Below, piece after piece: positions 10,001 through 18,765 of a DNA stretch of 64,000 nucleotides (positions are counted from its first letter, which is position 1; the number at the start of each line of letters is the position of its first letter). Under the pieces are notes generated by a model. The model searched no databases. It saw only the letters and a list, made by a program, of their open reading frames with translations, and was not told the origin of the DNA. A program made the position numbers and the translations under genes. Origin of the DNA: Pseudobacteriovorax antillogorgiicola (lineage in GTDB: Bacteria > Bdellovibrionota_B > Oligoflexia > Oligoflexales > Oligoflexaceae); contig NZ_FWZT01000007.1 of assembly GCF_900177345.1 (NCBI RefSeq), positions 186,001 to 250,000 of the forward strand, written 5' to 3'.

Positions 10001-11523
10001 AGAGTGCCCACAAAGGTTCCATTTTCTCCGGTGACGACTCGATAAAGATTTTGTTCCGGAATGGCGCCACCAGATGTCAATGCGGAAAGACGTGCGTGTC
10101 GCCGAGCTTTTAGCTTTTGATTCACCTGATCGTAATGGAGGTAGGAACCCTTGCGATTTCGGTCACTGATGCCGTTAGCTAAGATGTGAAGCACTTTATC
10201 AAACTGACATTTGCTTAAATTCCGATACACCCAAGAGCGACGAATCAATGCAAGTAATGAATCCGTTTGCCAATCTTCAGCGCTGCACATAGCGACAATT
10301 TGCTGGGCTAAGATATCCAAGGGGGCGACAGGAATTTCAATACGATCTAAGTCCCCTGCTTGACAAGCTTTCATCAAAGCATAGCATTCCACTAGTTCGT
10401 CACGAGTAAGGGCAAACAAGCGACCCTTCGGCACCAAACCCAAGGCGTGACCTGATCGGCCGATCCGTTGCATAAACACACCGATGGACCGGGGTGAACC
10501 TACCTGACAGACGAGGTCGATATACCCCACATCGATTCCCAGCTCCAGGGAGGCTGTGGCGACAATCGCCTTCAATTCGCCACTCTTTAACCTTTGCTCA
10601 GCTTTATGGCGAGCCTCTTTTGAAAGGCTTCCGTGGTGGCTTGTGACAGCGTCTTCGCCTAAGATTTCAGAAAGGTGGAAGGTGACACGCTCGGCCATAC
10701 GCCGAGTGTTGACAAAAATCAAGGTGCTCCGATGCTGCTTGATCTGATCGGAAAGACGTTCGAAAACTTCAGCCCATTGATCATGACTGCATATGGCTGA
10801 GAGCGCTGTAGCTGGCAAATCCACGGCCATATCCAATTGTCTTTTGGAGCTTTCGTTGACTATGTGACAAGGGCTTTGCCCAGTTAGGAAGCGGGCGATG
10901 TCTTCCATGGGCTTCATAGTAGCAGAAAGCCCGACCCGGGTAAGTGGCCCTTCTGTAAGGTGGTCCAAGCGCTCGATGCTCAGGCTGAGGTGGCTCCCCC
11001 GCTTGTCTCGCGCTAAGGCATGGATCTCATCAACAATCATGGTGCGACAGGGTTTTAGCATGGCGCGACCGCGATCCGAGGTGAGAAGCAGATAGAGGGA
11101 TTCTGGTGTAGTTACCAGAATATGGGGCGGATCCTTTAGCAAACGACTGCGTTCGTAGGCCGAACTATCGCCGGTACGCAGACCCACTTTAATATCAATG
11201 CTTCGCTGGAACTTTTCCTTAACGAGTTCAGTGATCTGCTGGAGAGGTTCTTCGAGATTGTGCTTTACATCGTTGGACAAGGCCCGTAAGGGTGACACGT
11301 AGACCACTTGTAAGCCACTGGCTAGGCTTCCGGCAATCCCTTGGCGAATCAGACGATCAATTGCCACCAAAAAAGCAGCCATAGTCTTACCGGAGCCGGT
11401 AGGTGCTGCAATCAAGGTGTGTTGGTCGGCTTGTAGGGATGGCCAACCTTCTTGCTGAGGCGGAGTAGGGCCTTGAAATCGCCCCCGAAACCACTCTTCA
11501 ACAATCGGGTGGAAACCATCCAT
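7078..11523 (-). CDS. lhr: ATP-dependent helicase Lhr
   Basis: A 1481-residue superfamily 2 helicase close to the length of long bacterial Lhr proteins (about 1500 aa). The N-terminal half shows Walker A (APTGSGKTMAAFL), motif II DEIH, SATMKP (motif III), FVNTRRMAE (motif IV) and QRIGRSGH (motif VI), followed by winged-helix and Lhr-core regions and the long C-terminal extension. Lhr unwinds DNA and RNA-DNA hybrids with 3'-5' polarity and is linked to DNA repair. The stop of purA and the start of lhr on the same strand are separated by 15 bp (purA is upstream), so the two may be co-transcribed. Confidence 0.95.
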   Translation of the reverse strand: MDGFHPIVEEWFRGRFQGPTPPQQEGWPSLQADQHTLIAAPTGSGKTMAAFLVAIDRLIRQGIAGSLASGLQVVYVSPLRALSNDVKHNLEEPLQQITELVKEKFQRSIDIKVGLRTGDSSAYERSRLLKDPPHILVTTPESLYLLLTSDRGRAMLKPCRTMIVDEIHALARDKRGSHLSLSIERLDHLTEGPLTRVGLSATMKPMEDIARFLTGQSPCHIVNESSKRQLDMAVDLPATALSAICSHDQWAEVFERLSDQIKQHRSTLIFVNTRRMAERVTFHLSEILGEDAVTSHHGSLSKEARHKAEQRLKSGELKAIVATASLELGIDVGYIDLVCQVGSPRSIGVFMQRIGRSGHALGLVPKGRLFALTRDELVECYALMKACQAGDLDRIEIPVAPLDILAQQIVAMCSAEDWQTDSLLALIRRSWVYRNLSKCQFDKVLHILANGISDRNRKGSYLHYDQVNQKLKARRHARLSALTSGGAIPEQNLYRVVTGENGTFVGTLDEEFAVESSRGDIFLLGNTSWRVEAVRQGQVVVHDAGGAPPTIPFWFGEAPGRSFELSQHVSELRQELDQHLNVDDSDDPAWNLESNDVPKGWQQAQGYLQGICSDDPWGQKQILHYCASQKLATGSLPTQEKVLFERFFDDTGGMQLVVHGPFGTRINRAWGLAFRKRFCRGFDFELQASADDNGIVLSVGPNQSFPIDALFSMLNAKNCRDLLIQALLDVPMFQIRWRWNITRALAILRFKGGKRVPPHLQRYQSDDLLTAVFPQQTQCFEHRTGDLEVPDHPYVEQTVIDCLTEAMDITRFESIMEAKDDGHIQFQGMDTREPSPFSYELIHANPYAFLDDAPLEERRTRAVFTRRTLDPKDLESLAALDPEAIAKVRQEAWPMVRSPDELHDGLYHLVVLGMHELEGWQSYLEPLLDQKRIQIFSYEEQDYICCTENLMIAKALYDPDNQLDHSHVPAHLRRDVEWGEALKTLIKGHMEVRGPVAIDYLQDCLGIAGSHILSALQALESDGLVLSGGFTGQNLESREWCERRLLARIHRLTIEGLRKQIRPASPKQYIKFLIEHHHIAETSKLSEESGVLRVIQMLMGFEVPCSSWESELLPARVRSYGTSCLDKLCFNGLIAWGRLRPPARKEEQKGKGSLLSRVMPISIFPRSHMPWLIPPDRLSHEGQLSGDGSMVYEAIQKLGAPFYEDLVHELAMPRSRIEEALGELISLGLASADGFEAIRPLIAPDRKRKADLVKRSRRQLLFETGFQRGGRWSAFPGSNPIAEVNHEERLENWAWLLLERYGIIFRDLLSRERLAPQWRDLVRIYRKLEMRGEIRGGRFVKNVSGEQFALPEAVDHLRQAAKQPNRWVVLSACDPINLVGILDENPKIPAVPGNRVVFEDGDLIAYRDAGEVHFLKKLGFEAEEMIKRAIKLNGRYRQQDPFIREFLDRPQDQSPASKSFSKAEGQHHSHLNWSDIVKPSH

Positions 11524-11538
11524 AGAACACTCTTTTCG

Positions 11539-12798
11539 TTAGCGGAACAGAGCATCCTGACGATTCACGCCAGTTCCCACATGAGAGACAGGTGCATCGA
11601 TGATCTGTTCGATTTCTTTAATGTAGTCCAAAGCTTCCTGGGGAAGTTGATCCATGCTTCCGGAGTTAGGAATATCCCCCGACCAGCCCTTTACAGTTTT
11701 ATATATCGGTTTGCAGTCCTTGAGAACTTCAAAGCTCCAAGGGAAGTCTTTGATTTCGCCAAGCTCTGGATGCTCATAGGCTACCGCGATTTTTAGCTCA
11801 TCGAAATCCGATAGAATATCCATCTTATTTAATATGATGCCATCGAAACCATTGGCATCAACGCAGTAGCGTAACGCCACTCCATCAAGCCAGCCACAGC
11901 GTCTTGGGCGGCCGGTGGTAGCACCAAATTCGTGACCTTTTTCAGCCATCTTTTTGCCTGTGTCATCAAACAGTTCGGTAGGGAAGGGCCCTTCCCCTAC
12001 ACGGGTAAGGTAAGCCTTAGCGACTCCATAAATCTTGTCGATATACCTTGGGGATAGCCCCAAACTGGAGAACGCACCACCCGCTGCGGTGGAACTTGAT
12101 GTTACAAATGGGTAGGTGCCGTGATTGATATCAAGCAAAGCGCCTTGGGCTCCTTCTAGAAGAAGTCTTTTGCCAGCCTTTACATCAGCACGGAGCTTCG
12201 CCTCGGCGTCAACAACGTAGGGCCCAAGAGCAGACGCAGCGCCGTGGAAGGCCTCCCAATCAGCGGCTTGGTTTTTGAGGTTAGCAGAGAATTCTGGGAA
12301 ACGCTTGGTCATCATCTCAAGCCATTGCTTGCGGCGTGCTTCATCAACGTAGTCTCCGAGACGTAGGCCGGTCCGATTGGCTTTCTCGGCATAAGTTGGT
12401 CCAATACCCCGCTTGGTGGTGCCGATGGGTTGGTCAGACTCTGCCTCGCGCTTGCCATCCAGATAGATGTGCCATGGAGTTATGACATGGGCTCTAGCCG
12501 ATAGCCAAAGGTTGCTCGGAGTGAGTTTCGTGTGGTGCGCCACTTTTTGAATTTCATCCACTAGCTGAGATGGATTCACAACGACACCCGCTGTGAGGGC
12601 ACAAGTCTTGTCTTGAAAGATCCCGCTTGGAATCTGATGAAGGACCACCTTTTCGCCATCGACGTAGAGGGTGTGGCCGGCATTGTTACCCCCTTGGTAG
12701 CGAGCTACAATATCAGAATCTTTCGCTAAAATATCGATCCATTTGCCTTTGCCCTCGTCTCCCCACTGGGCGCCCACAAGGATGGTCACATTTCCCAT
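11539..12798 (-). CDS. purA: Adenylosuccinate synthetase
   Basis: PurA joins IMP and aspartate using GTP in the first committed step of AMP synthesis. The start chosen (ATG at 12798) follows AAGGA and gives MGNVTILVGAQWGDEGKGK, with the catalytic Asp14 in the signature GAQWGDEGKGK; the open frame extends 15 codons further but without a better start. Other landmarks are NNAGHT, GTTKRGIGPTY, GAQGALLDINHGTYPFVTSS and TTGRPRRCGW, all standard for the family. It is divergent from purB, the next enzyme of the pathway, and just upstream of lhr. Confidence 0.97.
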   Translation of the reverse strand: MGNVTILVGAQWGDEGKGKWIDILAKDSDIVARYQGGNNAGHTLYVDGEKVVLHQIPSGIFQDKTCALTAGVVVNPSQLVDEIQKVAHHTKLTPSNLWLSARAHVITPWHIYLDGKREAESDQPIGTTKRGIGPTYAEKANRTGLRLGDYVDEARRKQWLEMMTKRFPEFSANLKNQAADWEAFHGAASALGPYVVDAEAKLRADVKAGKRLLLEGAQGALLDINHGTYPFVTSSSTAAGGAFSSLGLSPRYIDKIYGVAKAYLTRVGEGPFPTELFDDTGKKMAEKGHEFGATTGRPRRCGWLDGVALRYCVDANGFDGIILNKMDILSDFDELKIAVAYEHPELGEIKDFPWSFEVLKDCKPIYKTVKGWSGDIPNSGSMDQLPQEALDYIKEIEQIIDAPVSHVGTGVNRQDALFR

Positions 12799-12960
12799 TT
12801 TTTGTTCCTTTTTATCGGTTTTCGGAATATCCAGGTTTCGCAAGACGTTGCTCTATTTAACTTATGTTTTCGTCTCTGTCCACTGGAACTCCTGTAGGGG
12901 CCATGGTATACCGAGGCTGCATCAGGCATCGTAGATCCCCTTAACGAACGAGGTTTAGCT

Positions 12961-14349
12961 TTGAACACACTTGAGAACCAACTTTTCGCAGTGTCAGCAG
13001 TCGATGGTCGTTACCGATCCAAGGTTGAGGAGCTGGCGCCACTCACCAGTGAGGCAGGCTTGATTGCCAATCGGATTCGCGTGGAGGCAGCTTGGCTATT
13101 GCACTTAGATGAGTGTCCTGAAATCCACGGTGATCTCAACTTGCCAGCGAGTATCAAGCCTGTCTTAGCTGAACTGGTTACGGGGCCAAGTCAGGAAGCG
13201 TTTATTTCAGTCAAGGATTATGAGAAGACCACCAACCACGATGTGAAGGCGGTTGAATATTATCTGCGAGACGTGCTTAAGAATCATGGCTGCGACGATC
13301 AGCAACTGGCGTTTATCCATTTTGCCTGTACAAGCGAAGATATCAATAACCTTTCCTATGCGTTGATGCTAAAAGACTGTCGTGACCAGGTGTTGCTGCC
13401 CTACATGGATCGTATAATTGATGACCTTAAAGCTAAGGCGAAGCAAACAGCCTCGCTACCAATGCTATCGCGAACCCATGGTCAAACGGCATCACCCACC
13501 ACCCTTGGGAAGGAGTTTGCAGTTTTCGGCCATCGCTTGCTCAAGCAACGACAGAGCTTGGCTGCCGTGGAGTTAGAAGGCAAGATGAGTGGTGCGGTTG
13601 GAAATTATAACGCTCATATTTCTGCCTACCCTAGCGTGGATTGGCATCAGCTTAGCCGGTCATTTATTGAGGAGCGTTTGGGGTTGAAACAAAACCCTTT
13701 GACCACGCAAATTGAAAACCACGACTCGATGATAGCATTTACCGATCTTGTGAAGCATTTTAATACGATTTTGATTGGTTTTGCCCGCGATATGTGGTCC
13801 TACATCTCGATTGGCTACTTTAAGCAGCAAACCAAAGCTGGTGAAGTGGGTTCCTCGACAATGCCTCATAAGGTGAACCCGATCGACTTTGAAAATGCTG
13901 AGGGGAATTTAGGGATTGCGAATGGTATCGCTAGCCATCTTTCCGATAAACTGCTGATCTCGCGCTGGCAACGAGACTTGAGTGACTCAACGGTTCAGCG
14001 TGTACTGGGAACCTTATTTGGCCATGCCTTGATCGCCTATAAATCAACGCTTAAAGGCTTGGACAAGGTGCTCGTCAACGAAGAGCGCTTGAGGGAAGAT
14101 CTTGATCAGGCTTGGGAGGTTCTCGCTGAGCCAGTTCAAACAGTGATGAGACGATACGGAATTGCAGATGCCTATGAGCGACTTAAGGCAGCTACCCGTG
14201 GTCGACCTGTGGATCGCGATGCGATTCAGAGCATGATAAGAGATTGTCAGGAGATTCCTGTGCAAGCCAAGCAAGACCTGTTAGCCTTAACTCCGGCAAC
14301 TTATCTTGGCATTGCGGAATCCTTAACTTTGGAATTTGTGAACGGATAG
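12961..14349 (+). CDS. purB: Adenylosuccinate lyase (TTG start)
   Basis: PurB cleaves adenylosuccinate to AMP and SAICAR to AICAR, releasing fumarate. The 462-residue protein is of the E. coli type: AVSAVDGRYRSKV at the start, TTNHDVKAVEYYL, HFACTSEDINNLSYALML, LSRTHGQTASPTTLGKE and the signature SSTMPHKVNPIDFENAEGN. The start codon is TTG, with GAGG seven bases upstream; no ATG lies before the conserved N-terminus. The purA-purB divergent arrangement puts two linked steps of AMP synthesis around one 160-bp control region. lpxD follows after 6 bp, likely in the same transcript. Confidence 0.96.
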   Translation: MNTLENQLFAVSAVDGRYRSKVEELAPLTSEAGLIANRIRVEAAWLLHLDECPEIHGDLNLPASIKPVLAELVTGPSQEAFISVKDYEKTTNHDVKAVEYYLRDVLKNHGCDDQQLAFIHFACTSEDINNLSYALMLKDCRDQVLLPYMDRIIDDLKAKAKQTASLPMLSRTHGQTASPTTLGKEFAVFGHRLLKQRQSLAAVELEGKMSGAVGNYNAHISAYPSVDWHQLSRSFIEERLGLKQNPLTTQIENHDSMIAFTDLVKHFNTILIGFARDMWSYISIGYFKQQTKAGEVGSSTMPHKVNPIDFENAEGNLGIANGIASHLSDKLLISRWQRDLSDSTVQRVLGTLFGHALIAYKSTLKGLDKVLVNEERLREDLDQAWEVLAEPVQTVMRRYGIADAYERLKAATRGRPVDRDAIQSMIRDCQEIPVQAKQDLLALTPATYLGIAESLTLEFVNG

Positions 14350-14355
14350 GTTTTT

Positions 14356-15432
14356 ATGCAACTACAGGAAATCGCCAGTCAGTTAAAGATTGATGTGATC
14401 TGGCCCGAAGGGGCGGATCAAAATGTGGATATATCAGGGGTGGCCCCCATAGATGGAGCCAGAACGGGAACGATTAGCTTTATCGCTGATACAAAATATT
14501 TGGATCTGGCTAAGAAAACTGGTGCTAGCGCCTTGATTACACGGGATGAAATTCCTAATTGTCCCGTGCCGCAGCTGATACACCGCGATCCTCACTACGC
14601 TTTTGCCAGGACTGCCAACCTTTTCTATCAGCCAGATCATGGTCCCAATGTGATCAGTGATAAGGTAGAGGTTCATCCTAGCGTTCAACTGGGTGAGCAT
14701 GTCACTGTTTATCCCTTTGTCTGCATCAGTCCAGGAGCTGTCATTGGCGATCATGTAGTGCTTTACCCTGGGGTATTTATCGGTGCCGATGCCATAGTTG
14801 GTGCGAACTCTGTGCTCTATGCAAACGTAGTGGTCGGCGAGCGATGTCAGGTGGGCGAGCGCAACATCATTCATCCGAATAGTGTTCTAGGAGCTGATGG
14901 ATTCGGCTTCGCTGTTGGAGACGGTGAAATCGTCAAAATTCCACAGACTGGGATTGCAAAAACTGAAGATGACGTGGAATTGGGTGCTTGCTGTACCATC
15001 GATCGCGCTGCCTTAGGAGAGACAGTGGTGAAGCGCGGCACCAAGTTCGATGATCATGTTCACGTCGGGCACAACTCTACGGTCGGAGAGAACTGCATGT
15101 TTGCTGCCATGGTAGCAATCGCTGGATCGACGAAAATAGGGAATTGGTGCTTGGCTGGTGGGCAAGCCGCGGTTGCTGGTCATATAGAAGTGGGTGACAA
15201 GGTTCGTATTGGGGCCAAGGCCGGAATCATCAGCAGCGTCGAAGGCGGGCAGATGGTGATGGGCTTTCCTGAGCAGCCTGCCATGCAATGGCGTCGGGCT
15301 CGTGCTATGGAAAGAAAGCTGCCGGAAATGGCGAAGAAAATGAAGGCGATGGAAGCCCGCTTGGCAGAACTAGAGATCCAGCTTGGGGAGCGTAAAAGTT
15401 CTTCTAATCAAGAACCACCTCAGGAATGCTAG
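14356..15432 (+). CDS. lpxD: UDP-3-O-acylglucosamine N-acyltransferase
   Basis: LpxD adds the N-linked hydroxyacyl chain in lipid A synthesis, supporting a true LPS outer membrane. It has an N-terminal uridine-binding domain (about 1-100), hexapeptide left-handed beta-helix coils (about 105-300), the catalytic His239 in HVHVGHNSTVGENCMF, the same number as in E. coli, and a C-terminal helical extension (about 310-358). The last 29 bases overlap the 3' end of the convergent lipoprotein gene. Confidence 0.95.
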   Translation: MQLQEIASQLKIDVIWPEGADQNVDISGVAPIDGARTGTISFIADTKYLDLAKKTGASALITRDEIPNCPVPQLIHRDPHYAFARTANLFYQPDHGPNVISDKVEVHPSVQLGEHVTVYPFVCISPGAVIGDHVVLYPGVFIGADAIVGANSVLYANVVVGERCQVGERNIIHPNSVLGADGFGFAVGDGEIVKIPQTGIAKTEDDVELGACCTIDRAALGETVVKRGTKFDDHVHVGHNSTVGENCMFAAMVAIAGSTKIGNWCLAGGQAAVAGHIEVGDKVRIGAKAGIISSVEGGQMVMGFPEQPAMQWRRARAMERKLPEMAKKMKAMEARLAELEIQLGERKSSSNQEPPQEC

Positions 15433-16903
15433 GCGCTACCCAATCTGATTGGTAATCTGCAATCGATTCCAGTTCGTTTGTGATGGGACCGTTCACCGAC
15501 TTTGCATAGCCATCATTGCGACCAATGTAGTTGTCCCCTGTACCCGAGTCGCAGGTAGCGGTTGGTGCAAAAAGCGTCTCAGCATCGTCAAGATTCCAAT
15601 AGCCACTGCTGAGATCAAGGCTGAGACTCTGTTTTTGCACGAGAGACGTGTACTGTATGCCAGGGCTTACGGGCAAGCAGGCCATCCCTTGGATGGTATA
15701 GAAGTCATCGGAACCGAAACTTGTCGAATCATCTCGATGACCAAAATAGGCCGATCCAGTTCCATCGGATTGAGTTTGGGCATTGAATACTAGCAGTGTG
15801 CTTGTTCGCCAAACAATTGCTAGGGAACCGAACCCAGATTTGTCGACATTGTCTAGGACTTCAGCCCAAGAGCTGTCTGCGGTGTAATAATTCTCTGCGA
15901 CCTCGTTGCTGGTGCTATCGAAATACTCGGTTGAATCCGTCGTGACGAAGGCTTGGCGATAGCGATACTGAAGGTTGCTATTCGCGTACTTGTACTTGAG
16001 GGACATGGCTAAATCCCTAGAATCTTCGAAATCCTGAATCTGAAATTGAGCAACTCCACTGTAGCTTTGGAAGGTGTTGCTCTGGACCACATGTTTGAAG
16101 CGAAGGCTGAAGGATTTTGTGAGGTCCCGGCTGATATCCGTGAGACTCCCTTCTATATCAGTGACAAAAACAGGAAACGATTCACTATTATCTCGTTCGT
16201 AGGTAATTAGAACGCTGCTAAGGCTAAAGTTACTGCTACTGGTATCGACGGAGCTGATGGTGTCGGTGAAGTCCACGCTTTCCCCTACGGTGTCAGGTAA
16301 AGCCAGGCTATCGAGGCGTCCGGCGCATCCTACAAATGATATCAATCCGATCGCGGTTTGGGCGTAAGCTCCGACGCTTTCCATGAGGCTGTTGGCTGCT
16401 TCCGAGGAGCAAGCCTCACCAGATGTTTTGGTGACATCTGCATAGTCCCACCAGATTCCGGCATTCCCGCTTGGGATATCTACATCGTTACCGGTGATAG
16501 TCGGGCCAAAACAAGTCGCGTGACCAAAGTCATCTTGAGCCAGACTAAATGAAGATGGCATTGCGGCGGTGCAGCTACTGAGATCTTTTGTTGTGATGGT
16601 ACTTTTCAAGACATTGAGTTGACTTAAAAAATCGTTATCCCCAGAACTTTGGGTGAGGCTTGCTTGTGTCTCGTCGCTAAGCGCTTCTATGGCTTCGAGG
16701 CTCTGCTGCTCTGTCGGCGAACTAAGGACAAGGTCTTGAGGGACAATCGCCTCTGTTTCTGCGATTGAGATGTTTAATTGACCATAGTTAACTGTGGGCT
16801 CCCTTTCAGAGCTTTCAATGGTTTCCGTGGGGGATTGTCCGCAGGCTGGATTGAGCAGAAGGATAAGGCTCCAGCCGATTCCAATGGAACGTTTTTGCAT
16901 CAT
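15404..16903 (-). CDS. Large secreted lipoprotein, function unknown
   Basis: The N-terminus (MMQKRSIGIGWSLILLLNPA then Cys) is a lipoprotein signal with the lipidation Cys at about residue 21. The mature 480 residues are rich in Ser, Thr and Asp with few Lys, as in secreted surface proteins, and contain several Cys likely in disulfides. GAGGAG precedes the start. I recognise no domain. It is convergent with lpxD and overlaps it by 29 bp at the 3' ends. Confidence 0.72.
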   Translation of the reverse strand: MMQKRSIGIGWSLILLLNPACGQSPTETIESSEREPTVNYGQLNISIAETEAIVPQDLVLSSPTEQQSLEAIEALSDETQASLTQSSGDNDFLSQLNVLKSTITTKDLSSCTAAMPSSFSLAQDDFGHATCFGPTITGNDVDIPSGNAGIWWDYADVTKTSGEACSSEAANSLMESVGAYAQTAIGLISFVGCAGRLDSLALPDTVGESVDFTDTISSVDTSSSNFSLSSVLITYERDNSESFPVFVTDIEGSLTDISRDLTKSFSLRFKHVVQSNTFQSYSGVAQFQIQDFEDSRDLAMSLKYKYANSNLQYRYRQAFVTTDSTEYFDSTSNEVAENYYTADSSWAEVLDNVDKSGFGSLAIVWRTSTLLVFNAQTQSDGTGSAYFGHRDDSTSFGSDDFYTIQGMACLPVSPGIQYTSLVQKQSLSLDLSSGYWNLDDAETLFAPTATCDSGTGDNYIGRNDGYAKSVNGPITNELESIADYQSDWVAPSIPEVVLD

Positions 16904-17081
16904 GGGGAGAGGCTCCTCTATTGCTACACCCAGGTAATGCTTCGGACGAAATCCGCGAGAATTAAAAGGCTTAGTTCATTTTTCATTCGAATGGTAAGAA
17001 AGTGCTAAAAATCTGGCTGCAATTCCCAAATAGTTACTTTATTTTTAGTTGTTTGGAAGTTTCCTGCATTGCGAACGATGC

Positions 17082-17687
17082 TTACTTACCTTCGAAAATG
17101 AGTGAGGTGTTATTCGCTGGCATGGGGTGGCTCGATTGAAGTGCAAAACCATTTGCTTCAGCCAGATCGCAGACGTCTTCAAAAAAGCGAATTCCCCAGG
17201 TGCTGTCCTTCGATCTTAGCCATTGGTCGAACTCGATGTTGCCGGAGCTGGCTTCCCGATCCTTATGAAAGTATGGCCCATAGAGGTAAATGCGGCCCCT
17301 GGGTTTCAAGCAGTGGGCAGCGCAGCGGAAAAGACCTTGAGTTGTTTCCCAGGGGCTAATGTGTATCATGTTGATGTTCACGAGTAGATCGTAGCTATCT
17401 TTCTGAGGCCATGTTTGGTGATCAAGACAGTCGATCTTCTTGGGGGCTAAAAGGTTGTCTTGACTTAAATCATCTCGCCAAATCTGGCTTGCAGCCAAGG
17501 CTTCATCTTGATAGTCAGACAATTGCCATAGGACATGGGGCTGTCGCTTACAATAATAATGGCCATGCTGGCCCGTGCCTGATGCAAGCTCTAAAATCTT
17601 CTTTGGTTCTGGATTAAGATTTTCGATGATCTCGATGATGGGGCCTTTGTTACGTTCTGCGGATAGGTTGACAGGTTTTTTCTCCAC
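17082..17687 (-). CDS. DUF938-family SAM-dependent methyltransferase (GTG start)
   Basis: The 201-residue protein matches the DUF938 pattern: SAERNKGPI at the N-terminus, ILELASGTGQHGHYYCKRQP (SAM-binding motif I), NINMIHISPWETTQGLF, LYGPYF, and a C-terminal MPANNTSLIFE. Members are predicted Rossmann-fold methyltransferases with unknown substrates. The start is GTG with AAGGAG seven bases upstream. The gene stands alone. Confidence 0.85.
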   Translation of the reverse strand: MEKKPVNLSAERNKGPIIEIIENLNPEPKKILELASGTGQHGHYYCKRQPHVLWQLSDYQDEALAASQIWRDDLSQDNLLAPKKIDCLDHQTWPQKDSYDLLVNINMIHISPWETTQGLFRCAAHCLKPRGRIYLYGPYFHKDREASSGNIEFDQWLRSKDSTWGIRFFEDVCDLAEANGFALQSSHPMPANNTSLIFEGK

Positions 17688-18010
17688 AGTAAGGCTCCTT
17701 TTTCAAAAAAACATCTGCGACTATATCTAACACTTCTGAATCTTATTTGCGAGCTTGAGAAAACATCGATCTATCGTTTTGAGCGTAAGCTCAGCCCTTC
17801 ACTTTTGAGCGGGAAATTTGATCAGATCTTTGACAAGTAAGAATCCTGCTGACATGGTAATTTGCTAAGATAGTAAAAATAGTTAAATGAAAATAAACTC
17901 TTAGGGATTTTGTTGAGATGGTACGCTCAATGCAATCCACATCCATGACAGCCATGCTGCTGCCGTATTTGTTGCTGATTTTTGCGGAATTGAATTGCTA
18001 GGAGTCCAGA
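17688..18010. other. Intergenic stretch with small hairpin and AT-rich leader
   Basis: This 323-bp gap lies between divergent genes. It holds a TTGACA hexamer (17830-17835) without a good -10 at the right distance, a short hairpin TGAGC-gtaa-GCTCA, and an AT-rich section before the haem lipoprotein gene. The control signals for the DUF938 gene and the haem lipoprotein presumably lie here, but I cannot place a promoter with confidence. Confidence 0.4.
17918..18001 (+). CDS. Possible 27-residue hydrophobic leader peptide
   Basis: An ATG-initiated mini-frame encodes a short peptide with a hydrophobic core MLLPYLLLIFAE and a final Cys, ending nine bases before the haem lipoprotein gene. No strong ribosome site is seen (only GTTGAG). 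It could be a leader peptide, a small membrane protein, or chance. Confidence 0.2.
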   Translation: MVRSMQSTSMTAMLLPYLLLIFAELNC

Positions 18011-18694
18011 ATGAAGAATCTTACCCTTTTAGGGACAGTATTGTCCTGCGCGCTTATTATGATTTCCTGTGGTAAAGAAAAGAAAAAAGGTGGTGGTAGC
18101 CCAGAGCCTACGCCACGAAACGGCACAGAGCAGCAGCTCCTTGGTGACGAGATGGTCGGTATTGTGGAAAAATACTGCGTCGAGTGTCACAATCCAAGTT
18201 CAGCTGCAGCTAACCTTGAACTCACTCAAATAGACGTTATCCTTGCCAATGCGGGACGAATCGTCACTTCGATTCAAAATGGTTCAATGCCAAGCAACGG
18301 ACGAACTCTTACTGCTGAAGAATTATCTATTGTAGCAGCCTGGGCGGAAGCTCAGTATCCAGCTCCTACTCCTGGTACTACAGTGACCACCGATCCTGAA
18401 GCGGGTCCTGATAAAGACGACGGTATCGTTGACGATCAAGCCAACGATGAAGACGGACCAAGTAAGGATAACCCAACCCAGAACAATGACTACAAGAGTG
18501 GTTGTGATGACAAAAGCGGTGATAACCAAGACGATGACTTTGTAGAAGAGGACCGTGATGGCAAAGGTAAAGGTAAAGGCAAAGGAAAAGGAAAAAGCTG
18601 GTGGAGTTGGATTAAAGATGTAAAAAAAGACAGGGATCACTGTCACGAAGACCACGATAAAGATGATAATGGCGACGACTTCTACGGTCGCTAA
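18011..18694 (+). CDS. c-type haem lipoprotein with Asp-rich tail
   Basis: The signal peptide ends in a lipobox, LIMISC, with the lipidation Cys at residue 20. A small cytochrome c-like domain follows: KYCVECHN (haem motif CxxCH, residues 56-60) and a downstream SMPSNG Met as possible axial ligand. After residue about 125 the chain becomes Asp-rich and includes a run of alternating Gly-Lys (about residues 181-194) and a His/Asp-rich end. The domain resembles the monohaem modules attached to periplasmic dehydrogenases. A terminator follows at 18714-18746, so it seems monocistronic. The tail may bind metal ions or the cell wall; this is inference. Confidence 0.8.
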   Translation: MKNLTLLGTVLSCALIMISCGKEKKKGGGSPEPTPRNGTEQQLLGDEMVGIVEKYCVECHNPSSAAANLELTQIDVILANAGRIVTSIQNGSMPSNGRTLTAEELSIVAAWAEAQYPAPTPGTTVTTDPEAGPDKDDGIVDDQANDEDGPSKDNPTQNNDYKSGCDDKSGDNQDDDFVEEDRDGKGKGKGKGKGKSWWSWIKDVKKDRDHCHEDHDKDDNGDDFYGR

Positions 18695-18713
18695 TGCATA
18701 AGTTCCGCTTCAT

Positions 18714-18746
18714 TTTCGATGGTGATTGGCTCACCATCGAAATTTT
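18714..18746 (+). terminator. Intrinsic terminator of the haem lipoprotein gene
   Basis: TTTCGATGGTGA and TCACCATCGAAA form a perfect 12-bp stem with a five-base loop, followed by TTTT. It lies 20 bases past the haem lipoprotein stop codon. Confidence 0.8.
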
Positions 18747-18765
18747 GGAACAAGAACCTTTCCTC

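Noticed and set aside
17830-17871. TTGACA and TAAGAT elements upstream of the haem lipoprotein
   Set aside because: The spacing between them is far from 17 bases, so no promoter is claimed.
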